DNA of 64,000 nt from Nissolia schottii (Eukaryota > Streptophyta > Magnoliopsida > Fabales > Fabaceae): NCBI GenBank assembly GCA_003254905.1, contig QANU01034502.1:40927-104926 (forward strand), given 5' to 3'. Both the position numbers and the translations under genes were made by a program. How positions within the stretch are numbered: position 1 is the first letter of the stretch; each line of letters opens with the position of its first letter. Shown piece by piece: positions 12,901 through 22,769 of the stretch. The notes under the pieces are model-generated. The model saw nothing but the letters and a program-made list of their open reading frames with translations, was not told where the DNA came from and ran no database searches.

Positions 12901-13393
12901 TAAACTTGTCACAAAGTAGCAGAGGTTGTCGAAGAAGTAGGAACAATCAACCTAGTGTCTTACTCAGAAACAGGGCATGTACAAAAATAGGACGACTGGT
13001 CGAGCAAAGGTAACGAGTGTGAGCCAGACAGAACCCGCATAATAAATGATTACATGGAGGCAATTAAGGCAACTTCTGTGCCTGTGCAAAGACAAGAAAG
13101 GCAAGAATAAACAAAGAATATAATTAAGAAAATAGAGTTGTAAAAATAACGTACATTGAGAACCTATTTATAGATCAATAACCAAATCAGAATCATAATA
13201 ACAAAAGTTATTATTTTTTAAATGTGAACACTCAATCTATTTATATATTTCATTTATGCTAATTGTTATAATCTGTTTTTATGTTTCATTTATGCAAATT
13301 GTTATGACGAAATGCATATATTCTTAGGGGGAAGGTCCTGGAAACGAAGCTCAAAAGTGGCAAGAACTATTCGAGGGTGCGCACTCCCGCTAA
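6989..13393 (+). CDS. Plastid-type NAD(P)-binding Rossmann protein (atypical SDR), 9 exons
   Basis: Splicing nine exons (6989-7307, 8271-8383, 8624-8677, 8830-8914, 9114-9219, 10185-10271, 10416-10513, 11506-11615, 13328-13393) gives one open frame of 1038 bases, or 345 residues, with GT-AG at every junction. The first ~60 residues are rich in Ser, Thr and Ala, as in a chloroplast transit peptide. A Rossmann nucleotide-binding loop GASGGVG lies at residues 101-107. Later landmarks are THVICCTGTTAFPSRRW, RVVLVSSIGV and the NmrA-like stretch PFTIIRPGRLTDGPY. This is the NmrA-like/atypical short-chain dehydrogenase family of plant plastid proteins; it resembles Arabidopsis At4g31530 as I remember it. 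The classical YxxxK pair is present only as KYKKMGEDFL. The substrate is unknown. No lesion was seen, so it is probably functional. The last intron (1.7 kb) holds repeats. Confidence 0.9.
11646..12500. mobile_element. MITE-like element with ATT-rich core in intron 8
   Basis: The left end near 11646 (GGGCCGTATGGTTCTTAGAA) and the reverse complement of the right end near 12500 (CTAGGGGGCTTGTGATTCGC) are similar imperfect inverted ends. They share the TTCTCGAGAATG / GAGAATG sub-terminal vocabulary with the element at 855-1405. The core at 11880-12300 is a degenerate ATT/TTA tract that looks like expanded simple sequence. The element lies wholly inside the intron 11616-13327 and leaves both splice sites intact. 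Superfamily and exact ends are uncertain. Confidence 0.45.
12640..13250. other. Intronic sequence, possibly retroelement-derived
   Basis: The rest of intron 8 contains a non-AT-rich patch at about 12860-13090 that differs in texture from the surrounding intron and may be a retroelement relic. No motif settles its origin. Confidence 0.2.
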
Positions 13394-13604
13394 ATGGACT
13401 TTCGAGTAACTTTCATGGTATTTGGAGCATGCATATATGTACATACATTCATGCATCGCACTCAATTCAAGAATGTATCAGATTATAAGTGACCTATGCA
13501 GATGAAGAGAATAATTAATTAGTTTTATACTAAAAATTTATTTTTTTCTCATGATAAATTGAGTTAAGCACTATGTGTCATGACAGGGAACATAGTCTTA
13601 GAAG

Positions 13605-14933
13605 TGGGGGACTAATGAAATATAAGGGTCACAGGATCTCAATGTTATGAACAACTTAAAAAATTTTTTTAAGTCTTTGACCAAAAACATGATAGATTGG
13701 TCATGACGACTCAGTCATGAGGGAGGACCGTCACTCACGATCTAAGGGTCCATGACGTGACACGTGACATGATGTCATAAAGATAAATGACAGTTACATT
13801 TTCATCTAAGGATGTAAGGCTTGACATGTGGAGTTGACACGAATCAAAATTCTGAAGATCATGACACTTACTACAAGATCTGAGGGCTGATAGCATGACA
13901 GGTGGCTTTTTTGGTTTCATGTGGACAATCAAAACACTGTGTTTTAAAGGTTTCTTGTCAGGAAGCATCATTTGACGCCGAGAATTCAAATTTAAGACTA
14001 ATGACACAAAGACGCCAGAAAGCGGTTACGTAACCGTCAAAGCTTAGAGTGCTAGAATTCAAATTTAAGTGCCATGACGTAGAGGTGCCAGAAAGTGGTT
14101 ATATAATCAGTTTCTCTATAAATAGAACCCATCAAACACATTTTTTTTTTACTAAGTTCTTAGGATTACATACTTGCAAACACTTTCACATGCTCACCCT
14201 CATGCCTCCAATGGCTACTCAAAGTATGAGAAAAGCCAAGGTCACATTCTAAACTTCACATTTTCATTTTTCTTTTTAGGATTAAACACCTTGTCTTTTC
14301 CTTTTCATCTCTACTTGTAATTTTGTCGTATCAAACTTGTCTGTAAGACATTGTTTCCTATAACTTAAGTTTCTATATATATGTTTTTGTACTTATAACC
14401 TTGGAATCGAGAATTAAATGCATAAACACCATAAAACAACTCTTAATTGTCAAGTTCTTAATAATTGTTATTGTGCTATTAACTCTGGAACTAGAACTTG
14501 GTTCTAACAATTAAATTGCATACAAAAGCCACAAATTGGTGTTGACAGTTCAAATTGTCAAGTGATTCTATATATTACCCATTATACATTTATTGTTGAG
14601 CACATCATTCCGGAACTAAAACTTGATTGTATACTTACAAAAGCCATAAATTGACATTCATACTCAAGTGTTATAACATTATTATTTGTACACATCACTC
14701 TGGAAATGAAAACTTGAGTTCACATTCAAAAAAGACCTAAATTGACAGCTCCAGTGTTATCTGTCGTGAACAATGCATTGATACAAGGGATACATTTTTT
14801 GGGCACTTCGATAATTATGCTTCTGAGACTCCACAAGAGGAACTATTTCAGTTCCCCGAATTGAGATCTTGAAACAAGGTGGACTTGTCCAATTATTTGG
14901 TGTTGACAATAATACCAAAACCCATTGAAAACA
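13605..14933 (+). mobile_element. LTR of a Ty3/Gypsy-type retrotransposon
   Basis: A purine tract AGAAGTGGGGGAC at about 13598-13610 resembles a polypurine tract. A TATA-like TCTATAAATAG lies at about 14114. The segment ends in CA just before TTGGCACGCCCGG at 14936, a primer-binding site common in plant Gypsy elements. The LTR is therefore taken as roughly 13605-14933. It contains imperfect tandem units (see 14401-14760). The left boundary is inferred from the purine tract and is uncertain; a second LTR was not found in the window. Confidence 0.55.
14401..14760. repeat. Imperfect tandem units inside the Gypsy LTR
   Basis: A phrase like CTCTGGAACTAGAACTTG recurs near 14478, 14608 and 14696. 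It is accompanied by CAAAAGCCACAAATTG-like text near 14524, 14637 and 14728. Spacing is uneven (about 130 and 90 bases), so this is an old, degraded tandem array. Confidence 0.55.
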
Positions 14934-14935
14934 AA

Positions 14936-15198
14936 TTGGCACGCCCGGTCCAGGAACACATAGGTGTCATTTCCCATCTGTCATATGCAATTACGCAGCC
15001 GCACCAGAGTGTCCAATATGTCAAGAACCTCCACAACTAACAATGAGACTAGAGGAGAGGGTGATAACAGCCTTCAAGTGTCAGTGTCAGAGATCATAGT
15101 GTCAGTTGTGCCTTCAGGTGCTGAATCTCAGAGGGAGGGACCAAGCGTTGTTAACAATTCTATTCCAAGTCCTACGAGTCCCTTCGTGTGGCACCAAT
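14936..15198 (+). pseudogene. 5' part of Gypsy internal region, cut off by a CACTA element
   Basis: This segment directly follows the primer-binding site. A frame open from 14964 contains MQLRSRTRVSNMSR and a Ser/Glu-rich stretch, plausible for the start of a Gag polyprotein. It stops at 15198, where a CACTA terminus begins, so the retrotransposon was interrupted after insertion. The rest of the polyprotein is not seen in the window. Confidence 0.5.
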
Positions 15199-16192
15199 CA
15201 CTACAGGAAAAACGCTAGTTACCGTCGAATTTACTGTCAGAGTTTTTTTTTATTGCCGTTGGAATTTTAGTTTTCCATTAGATTTACCGTTGGAAAGTGG
15301 ATCGATGGTAAAAGCCTCGATGGTAACATATTACTGTCGGATTTACATAGCCAATGGTAATTATCGTCAGTGTCGACGGATGCTAATGGCGGTCTAGGAA
15401 CGGTTTGAATTGAACCTTTTACCGTTGACTAAAGCTGACGATAATAATGTTAATATTTTATTCTGTTTACCGTTGGTTACTTTCGACAGAAATTTAATGA
15501 TATTTATGCATGAATTTATGACGATTTACCGTCGAAAATAACTAATGATAAGGTTCAAATTACTGTAAAAAATAACCAACGACAGTTATGAATATTATAC
15601 TTCTATTTTAAAAATATTATCATCTATATATTACTGTGGGCAATTTCTGATGGTAATGATAATTAATTTTAAAAATATATTATTTAATTATTATTATTAT
15701 GTAAATAATTAAATTAATATTTAATGCAATAAAATATATATTAAATAAATATTTAATAACATAATTTTTTTAATTAAATAAATATTATTTCTTGCAATTG
15801 ATTATTTAATAAATTATATATGAAATAAATATATAATTATTGAATTAAATAAATATTAAATTCAACACTATTTTTAGTAAATACAATCAAGAATTTAATA
15901 GTTATGTAATACCAAAACATGACATTCCATATAAAATTAAAAGGTATAATTTAAAATTTAATTAAATAGATGTACATTTAATTAATCCAATTAATTTTTT
16001 TATTAAATATAATAAATAATTAAATAGAATATACGACCAAATATTTATCTATTTATTTTAATATATAAATAATAAATTATCCTTATAAATAATTAAATAG
16101 TAAAAATAAATTTGTGCAATAAAACTTAATAAGAAAATTACACATAATATTCAAATGAAATTGTGTTACAAATTCTCAAACAATTACATATA

Positions 16193-18365
16193 TTATTCTA
16201 AAAGTTCACAACTGTCATTGTAGCTTTCAGAATTAAGTTCATCATCAAACTCTTCTTCTTCTTCATTATCATTGTACCCATAAATTTCTTCATCACTTGC
16301 ATGTTGTTGGAGGTTAGGGAGTTCAATTATGTTAAGGTCACCATCAAATGTACTGCTAGTTAATGTGGTAGGCAATTGAGACTCAACAATTATCGTTGTC
16401 GGGATTGGCTCAAGCAGTTGATATGCTGGATCAAATGTATTATCTGAAGATTATGTGTCATCAAACTCAATTCGACCACTTGGTTTGCATTTCATCACAA
16501 CTTTCCAACTTAATTAGCTAGCTCCTGAATAATTTACATTATAAACTTGTTTTGCTCTTTCAACAACAATGAACATATCATAAGCCTATACTGCCTTGTA
16601 GGATTAACCTCAATGATCTTGTAGTTGGGGTGAGTCCAAGTTCTGTTTGGATCATACTAATCACATCAGAAAAGTACAACATGATGAGATGAATCATTAG
16701 GTACATATTCTAATTCAATAATTTGTTTAAGAATTCCATACCAATCATTGGTTATTTCAGCAGCATTAAAATATTCACCCTTAACCTAAACCCCACTATC
16801 GTTTGTCCTTTGTCCAGTTGCCCATTCAGATGTGTGAAAATTGTATTCGTTAACAAAATAAATGGGCCAACTAATTGCTTTGTTCATAAGTCCCCATGAC
16901 AAACTCATCAAGTGATAGTCGTTACTACAATGATTTTGCACCAATATAGATTTTAAAACTATGCTATATGTATGCGATTACGATAAAGGAAATTGTTCAA
17001 TTGAAATATATAGTTTAAAGTTAAACACATACATAATTTGCAAACCACAAAGGAAACGTTTGATCGGAGCATTGATCACCAAATTATTGTTGAAACATCC
17101 TATAAACACGCATCAACATAATCAACATTTTAAAAAATTGTGTATTAATAAATTAAACAAGATTACAAGAATTGATTGAACTTATAATACGGAAGCACTT
17201 CTTCACAATTCAACAGAATAACCGAGTGAGCTGCTACCCTTTCTTGTGCATTTAACCAATAATCATTTGCCCTTCTAGCTGTGCGTTCAGTTTGATTAAA
17301 AATTGAACATGTCGACTGATTAGGCATTGCACCACGCACCATCATCGTTATGTTCTACTGTGGTTTTATTACAATTAACATTAGCACTAAAGTAATACAA
17401 ACAAAAGTAAGAAGTTTCCTTGGTTAAGAATGCCTCGTATATCGATCCCTCAACTTGAGCCCTTTTTTTCTGTTCTTTTAAACACTCCCATGCACATTTC
17501 AAGCAGATACATCCACCAATACTGAACTAGACCATACATTCGGCCTTCGCAAGCTAAATGTACAAGAAAATGCTCCATTACATCAAAAAATACAAAGGGA
17601 AACAACCTCTCAAGCGAACAAAGGATAATGGGAATGTTTTGGTCCATGAATAAGAGGTCTTCAACGTCAATAGTCGATGAGCATAAGGTTTTGAAAAACT
17701 GACTCAATTCGCTTATTGATTTCAACATGTTCTTCGGTAGTTCTCTAAATGCAATTGGAGAAGACACTACATAAACACATGGCAGTCGTGGCTCTTTATG
17801 CCAACCAACTTCCCTTGTGCAATACAGACACATTGAATCAAGTTAGATGCATAACCGTCAGTCATTTTCAGTTCTTGTAACCAATGAGACACACTTTAAA
17901 CTTGTCGCTTGTTCAGGGTGTAGCACATTTTGGGCTTCATGAAACGACTTCCAGAAATTTGTTGTAGGTTCAACTCAGAACGTTTAAAAAACTATTTCAA
18001 AACTAGCCTTGTCTTTTCGTTGTCCTTGGTCTGATCAGTGTCCATGACAGTATGCATTATATTATCGAAAATATTTTTTTCAATATACATAACATCTAGA
18101 CAATGACAAACCAATTTATCTTTCCAATACGACAAATTCCAAAATATACTCTTCTTAGTCCAGTTATGTTCTTCCCGTAACCTTGAAACCTAACAATTTT
18201 GTCAATTTCAGTAATCTTCGAAAGATGTTTTACCTTTCTCAGAATCTTAGGGCCAGTTAATCTTTGTGGCGACTCTTCATTTTCAATTCTGTTCTTTAGA
18301 GAGTCATACTTACTGTTCCTAAGCGTGTGCCCGAGTTTCAAGAATACCATGTAACAATCGAACAA
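16193..18365 (-). pseudogene. Dead CACTA TNP2-like transposase
   Basis: Minus-strand translation in several frames gives, in order: text near 18090-18190 ending GLRRVYFGICRIGKINW, the region before the TNP2 HNLDVMH-like site; then KNMLKSISELSQFFKTLCSS, VEDLLFMDQNIPIILCSLER and MEHFLVHLACEGRMYGLVQY at 17530-17740, matching the conserved DUF4218-type block of CACTA transposases; then YFVNEYNFHTSEWATGQRTN and a VVLF-ending stretch at 16640-16860, matching the following DUF4216-type block. Stops and frameshifts separate the parts. An acidic C-terminal stretch (YNDNEEEEEFDDE) lies at 16193-16375. It is non-functional, and it is the main evidence for the class of the surrounding element. Confidence 0.82.
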
Positions 18366-18500
18366 GTGTCCTTAGGACACTTGTTAAAAAGATAAAAGCA
18401 AAGTTTTGAGCTTTTCATATTAACAATGCATTAAAGACTTAAAAATTTTAGTTTTTTAATGCAATTTTTTTATTTCCTTAATAAATGTCTTAAGAACACT
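18365..18500. mobile_element. Short MITE with about 21-bp inverted ends
   Basis: The left end AGTGTCCTTAGGACACTTGT (18365 on) and the reverse complement of the right end AGTGTTCTTAAGACATTTAT (ending 18500) match at about 16 of 20 bases. They bound a 136-bp AT-rich unit. The left arm is itself a near-perfect palindrome with 11-base arms around TTA (18361-18385). The unit interrupts the amino-terminal side of the CACTA transposase relic. Confidence 0.6.
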
Positions 18501-18536
18501 CATCAGTAAAACTCAAATAAAATTAGCTTGGATATA

Positions 18537-18790
18537 TGGTTAGTTTTAATAAAGACACGACATTAAATTGGATGGCGTGAGAATTGCACATGTTAAGCCC
18601 ACTATCTAGGTAACCTACTTATTTTACTCGGACCAAGACAATGCGTTCAAATCATGATACCTAAGATTTATTTTATTTATTTACAGTGTTTCTTTGTGCG
18701 CATGGACTAATTTAAATATTAGCACATCACGTTTATTTAAAAATTTGTTCTCTCTCTGAAGTGTATGATCAGATTAGAAAAATATACTTT
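18537..18790. repeat. Kunitz-locus 5' flank repeat, copy 1
   Basis: This segment aligns by eye with 24905-25235 and 28865-29100. Shared landmarks are a TTTCAATAAAGACATGACAT-like start, CACTCAAATCTTGATAC-like text, TAGCACATCACGTTTA and GTTCTCTCT..GAAGTGTAAGATTAGATTA. Copies 1 and 3 lie upstream of a Kunitz gene or pseudogene, so the repeat marks the left part of a duplicated unit. Confidence 0.65.
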
Positions 18791-18794
18791 GTGT

Positions 18795-19420
18795 GGTAAT
18801 TCAAACTCTAATCCTTATTTTTCTCTCTTCTCTCTCATCCTTTTTTTTTCTTCTCCTTTTTTGTGAGTATTAAAGAAGAAATTATCATAATCTTTTCTGA
18901 TAGCGTCCCACCACTTTTTCTTTTTAGATATTTATAATTATTATTATATTATGGAGGCTTATGTTTCCTTTTGTGGTTTTTTTTTCTTTTATGATTGTAA
19001 TTTTTTCTCCTTTTGTCGTGATTTCGTTCCCTTTTATGGGTGTTTTCTTTTCTCGTTATGAGATTTCGTTTATAGGGATCTTACATATAAGAAGTTATTC
19101 AGATCTTCGGCTAATTCATAATGAAGGGTGTATTCGTATATTATTAATGTTAAATTTAATGTATTATGTGAAATTTATAAATGCCATATGACTGTTCTAT
19201 GAATGCAATTCTTATTTTTCTTATAAAAAAGGGGTCTTACTCCAATCCCTATCAAATTCAAGGGTATCGATACCCTATGGTTATCTGCGATTACGAACTA
19301 GTTACTTTTTAACAAATCATGATCGTTGAAATATAAAGACGTACTGATACCCTTGTAAAATACTAGGGTACCGAAGGAAGAACAAAAAAAAAATATCAGA
19401 TTATAAAACGGATAATGCTT
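18795..19420. other. Intergenic, nothing recognised
   Basis: T-rich sequence with no supported gene. A perfect 14-base palindrome GGGTATCGATACCC lies at 19262-19275, and a related GGGTACC lies near 19365. No role is assigned. Confidence 0.35.
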
Positions 19421-19431
19421 ACCTTATATCC

Positions 19432-19992
19432 AAGGTTGTCAAACTCGAGAGTTTTAAGTAACTTCATGAAACATTGACAAACTTAAATCGTAAACTCGAC
19501 TTATAAACTCGTAAGAGTTTACGTATGTAAAAAAATATGTCATATGCAATATAATTAGGAACTAAACATGACTAAACGTCGTGTTTATAATTTTCATTGA
19601 ATAATGTGAACTTTAAAATAAAATAAGTGAAAGAAAATATAATAAAATAAAACTTAATGTGTGCCACTTAATTATTATGTTGTACTTTATTTTGTATGTG
19701 TATTACTTTATAATTCGATAAAACATAGCTCAATTATGATAAATATATAAAATTAGCTTAATAAAATCAATAGATATTGCCTAACATTAACAAAATCAGA
19801 TAAGTATCTAACAAAGTTACCAAATTTTTTACATTTTGAGTTAAACTCATAAACTCGTAGGTAGATCTTAAATCATAATCTCACTAGTAGAATCAAGAGT
19901 TTACTTAAACTCGTACGAGTTAACTCATTTTATGTAGTAAAATCGTAAACGCTTAAGAATCTATGAGTTAACTCGAGAATTTAAACACCATT
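19432..19992. mobile_element. Mutator-like MITE, copy 1 (561 bp)
   Basis: A non-coding 561-bp element with ends AAGGTTGTCAAACTCG and, as reverse complement, AATGGTGTTTAAATTCTCG. It is filled near both ends with short AAACTCGTA / GAGTTTACG repeats. It is flanked by 9-base direct repeats CTTATATCC (19423-19431) and CTTATGTCC (19993-20001), with one mismatch. A 9-base target duplication is the hallmark of Mutator-like elements. A second copy in inverted orientation lies at 21302-21865. No transposase is encoded. Confidence 0.82.
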
Positions 19993-20389
19993 CTTATGTC
20001 CATATCCATCACATCAATTTTCAAATCCAATAAGGATATGGGACAATTTTCTTAAAATGTATAATTAAGTAAAAGTATACACTAATAAAAAAAAGTTGGT
20101 TAAAATAAATATATGAAACTTGAAAATAGAATGAAATGAAATGTAATTTTACACATATTTTAGTACAATTCTTAGAAAAGGTCCAGAATTGTTTGGATTA
20201 ATTACGAGAAATTATTTTTCTACCGTCAAAAAGAAAAATCATGCTAACTCAGTGTAACATTTAAAATATTAATTATTTTCTCTCTTCGTTACTTTTTATA
20301 CTTCCAGAATAAATCAATTGTTTTAGATACTATAGAGTGTAAATTCTTTCCTGTACTCTTTGTCTAGGGAAGAAATTTGGCCTAAAACC

Positions 20390-20760
20390 ACATTTTTTTA
20401 TTAGTTACACTCAAAAGTGTGTCTTTTAGTATAAAAGGGAATACTTTTATTAATCAAATGCTACACTTTATAGCTTAAGGTCACCCTCAATTTAACAATC
20501 CTTCAATAAAGTGTAGCTTTAGCTTCAAAATACACTACAAAATGTGCTACACTTTTAACTAATATTACTTTTTAGCAAATGTTACACTTTTAAAGCTAAT
20601 CCACCACTTTTGTGGGATAACCTAATTGAGTGTGATCTTAGGTATTGTGACGCATAATTTTTTGTCAATAAAAATATTATCTTTAACATCTAAGGACATT
20701 TTTTATTTTAAAGTGTAATTAATAATAAGGTGGAATCTTACACCAAATTGTTGTAATGAA
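20390..20760. repeat. Cluster of TACACTTTT / GTGTAGC motifs upstream of the Kunitz gene
   Basis: Short motifs such as TTACACTC, GCTACACTTT, GTGTAGCTTT, TGCTACACTTTTAA and GTTACACTTTTAAAGC recur at least seven times in both orientations in about 370 bases. This is typical of a non-autonomous transposon with sub-terminal repeats. The element's ends were not defined. It lies 180-550 bases upstream of the start codon at 20936 and so may sit in that gene's promoter region. Confidence 0.45.
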
Positions 20761-20935
20761 CTCTAGCATTAGGTCAAATTTTTTTTTGTAAAGTGCAACG
20801 AGTAGTACTCAGTACTCTAATTTACAACGTTTCCTTTGTCATCATCACTTCCATAAATCAGTTCCTCTAGCACTCTCTTTATTCAAAGCACACACACTAC
20901 CACTTCACTACCTTTCACAACCAAAATCAAAGAAA

Positions 20936-22288
20936 ATGAAGAGCATTGCCACCACCTTGTTTGGCTTCTTCCTTGCTTGTGCCTTCATCTCACACTTACC
21001 TTCACTCACAGCCGCATTTGTGACCGACACGGACGGCAACCCCGTTCGAAATGGAGGCGCATACCACATCCTGCCAGTTGTCAGAGGAAGAGGCGGTGGC
21101 ATCGAACTCGCGGCCACCGGAAATGAGACTTGCCCACTCACTGTGGTGCAATCTCCATTTGAGCTCTCCAAAGGGATACCAACAAGAATTTCATCCGTGT
21201 TCAGAATTGCTTTCATCCACGAAGGTGATCTTGTTGGAACTTGGGAGCTTTTGACATTGGTTTTTGGGTTAATTGCTTCGAACTTGATATGTATGTTGTT
21301 ATGGTTGTTAAGCTCTTGAGTTAACTCGTAAACTGGTAATTTTACTACATAAAACGATTTAACACTTATGTAAACTCTTTTTTGGTAAACTCGTACAAGT
21401 TTAAGTAAACTCTCGATTCTACTAGCGAGTTTACGAGTTAAAATCTACCTACGAGTTTACGAGTTTACCTCAAAATGTACAAATTTTGTAACTTGGTTAT
21501 ATACTTACCTAACTTTCTTTATATTAGATAATATATATTGAGTTTATTTAGCTAATATCATATATTTATTATAATTGAGCTATGTATATAAAATAATACA
21601 AATACTTAATAAAGTATGACATAACTACTAAGTGTCATGCATTAAGGTATATTTTATGATATTTCTTTTATTAATTTAATTTAAAGTTAACATTATGCAA
21701 TTTCAATTATAAACACAATATTTAATCAAATTTTGTTACTAATTATATTGCTTATAACATATTTTTTTACGAATGTAAACTCATACGATTTTACGAGTCG
21801 AATTTACGATTCGAGTTTACTGAGACTACACGAGTTTACTTAAACTATCGAGTTTGACAACCTTAATGTTGTAAATTATTTTCATCTCTTAAACTAATTC
21901 AATATGAAATTTCTATGCATCTCTCACACATGAACGTGACTTTCCAACAGAATTACCGTTGGACCTCTCATTCACTTCGGTGCCCTCTTGTTCCTCCAAG
22001 CCGTCAGAGTGGACCATTGTTGACGGTGCTCTACCAACAGGACAACCTTCTGTGAAACTCACCGGTTACAAAAACACAGTCACTGGATCGTTCAAGATCA
22101 AGAAATCTTCTCCCCTAGACTATAAGCTCGTGTTCTGCGCTAGTAACAGCAAAGGCTGCTCAAATATTGGAATTCACATTGACGATAACGGAAAAAGGCA
22201 TTTGGTTGTAACTAATAAGAATACACTCGTCGTTCATTTTAAGGAAACTAGTTCATCAGTTAATCTGCTGGAAGCATATGCTAAATGA
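20936..22288 (+). CDS. Kunitz-type trypsin inhibitor with one intron
   Basis: Exons 20936-21224 and 21951-22288 join in phase (GT at 21225, CCAACAG before 21951) to give 208 residues, the usual size for the family. Residues 1-27 form a secretory signal peptide. The family signature at about 29-46 reads TDTDGNPVRNGGAYHIL. Four cysteines at 66, 110, 159 and 166 match the two conserved disulfides. The reactive loop reads ISSVFRIAFI; the Arg at residue 90 falls where soybean inhibitor has its P1 Arg, predicting trypsin inhibition. Such proteins are secreted or vacuolar and protect against proteases of herbivores or act in seeds. Most Kunitz genes I know have no intron; here the intron also contains a Mutator-like MITE. 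Without splicing, exon 1 would run into a stop. A polyadenylation-like AATAAA lies near 22359. Confidence 0.82.
21302..21865. mobile_element. Mutator-like MITE, copy 2, inside the Kunitz intron (564 bp)
   Basis: This is the reverse-oriented relative of the element at 19432-19992: the same terminal text (GGTTGTCAAACTCG on the minus strand at the right end) and the same internal AT-rich sequence in inverse order. It is bounded by 9-base repeats ATGTTGTTA (21293-21301) and ATGTTGTAA (21866-21874), with one mismatch. About 68 bases on the left and 85 on the right of the intron are not part of the element or the first target copy, so an intron was probably present before the insertion. Confidence 0.82.
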
Positions 22289-22689
22289 AAAATCTTGTGC
22301 TTTCCTAAAGTGAGTAAGATGTACTAGACAGGCTTTCCTTGTGATAAGTGCATCACTAAATAAAAGTTTATGTTTTAAGGGTCTTTCTCGTCTTTTACCT
22401 TTCGTATCTTTGTTTAGAAAGCTTTTTAAGTTTTGGTGATTCGGTTGTAGTTTTAAGTGTGGGTATACATTCTTACATCAGTTAAATTTGAACTTAGGGA
22501 TGATAATTCCTTCTCTACTCCCTTTTTTAGGGGATGAATTTAGACCCTTTTAAAAAAAAAAAGTCTTGGTCTGAAATCGCACAGACTCATACAGATGTAA
22601 ATTTTTTTCAGGAACATATTATGGAGGTAAATCTTTTTGGGGGAAGTATATACATGTAATAAATCCTATTGTACCTAGGTTGTTATTAG

Positions 22690-22760
22690 TATAATTGACA
22701 ATTTCAAATCCATCAGTTCCACTTTGCTTTGCTTTTTCGCACTCATTCAAGAAGGTTTAT
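22690..22760 (-). pseudogene. Remnant of phospholipase C (NPC) last exon
   Basis: The plus strand here closely matches 31251-31325 inside the last exon of the phospholipase C gene. On the minus strand it reads [12 protein letters not shown], as in the intact gene, and then diverges. It lies about 400 bases behind the Kunitz gene on the opposite strand, the same tail-to-tail arrangement seen for the second Kunitz copy and the intact NPC gene. It is therefore a leftover of a duplicated Kunitz-NPC unit. Confidence 0.75.
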
Positions 22761-22769
22761 GAGATGAAA

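Larger units (their letters stand above)
15199..18530 (-). mobile_element. CACTA (En/Spm) transposon, right end missing
   Basis: The element starts with CACTACAGGAAAAACGC at 15199, a CACTA-type terminus. It is followed to about 15640 by many short sub-terminal repeats of the form TTACCGTCGG / ACCGTTGG in both orientations, the usual binding-site array of this superfamily. A degenerate TNP2-type transposase lies inside on the minus strand (16193-18365). The expected opposite terminus ending in TAGTG was not found. From about 18537 the sequence matches the 5' flank shared by the Kunitz loci, so the right end seems to have been deleted. Confidence 0.75.

Noticed and set aside
18961-19191. 76-residue hydrophobic frame
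   Set aside because: T-rich low-complexity sequence gives Phe/Val/Ile by chance; no conservation or context supports a gene.
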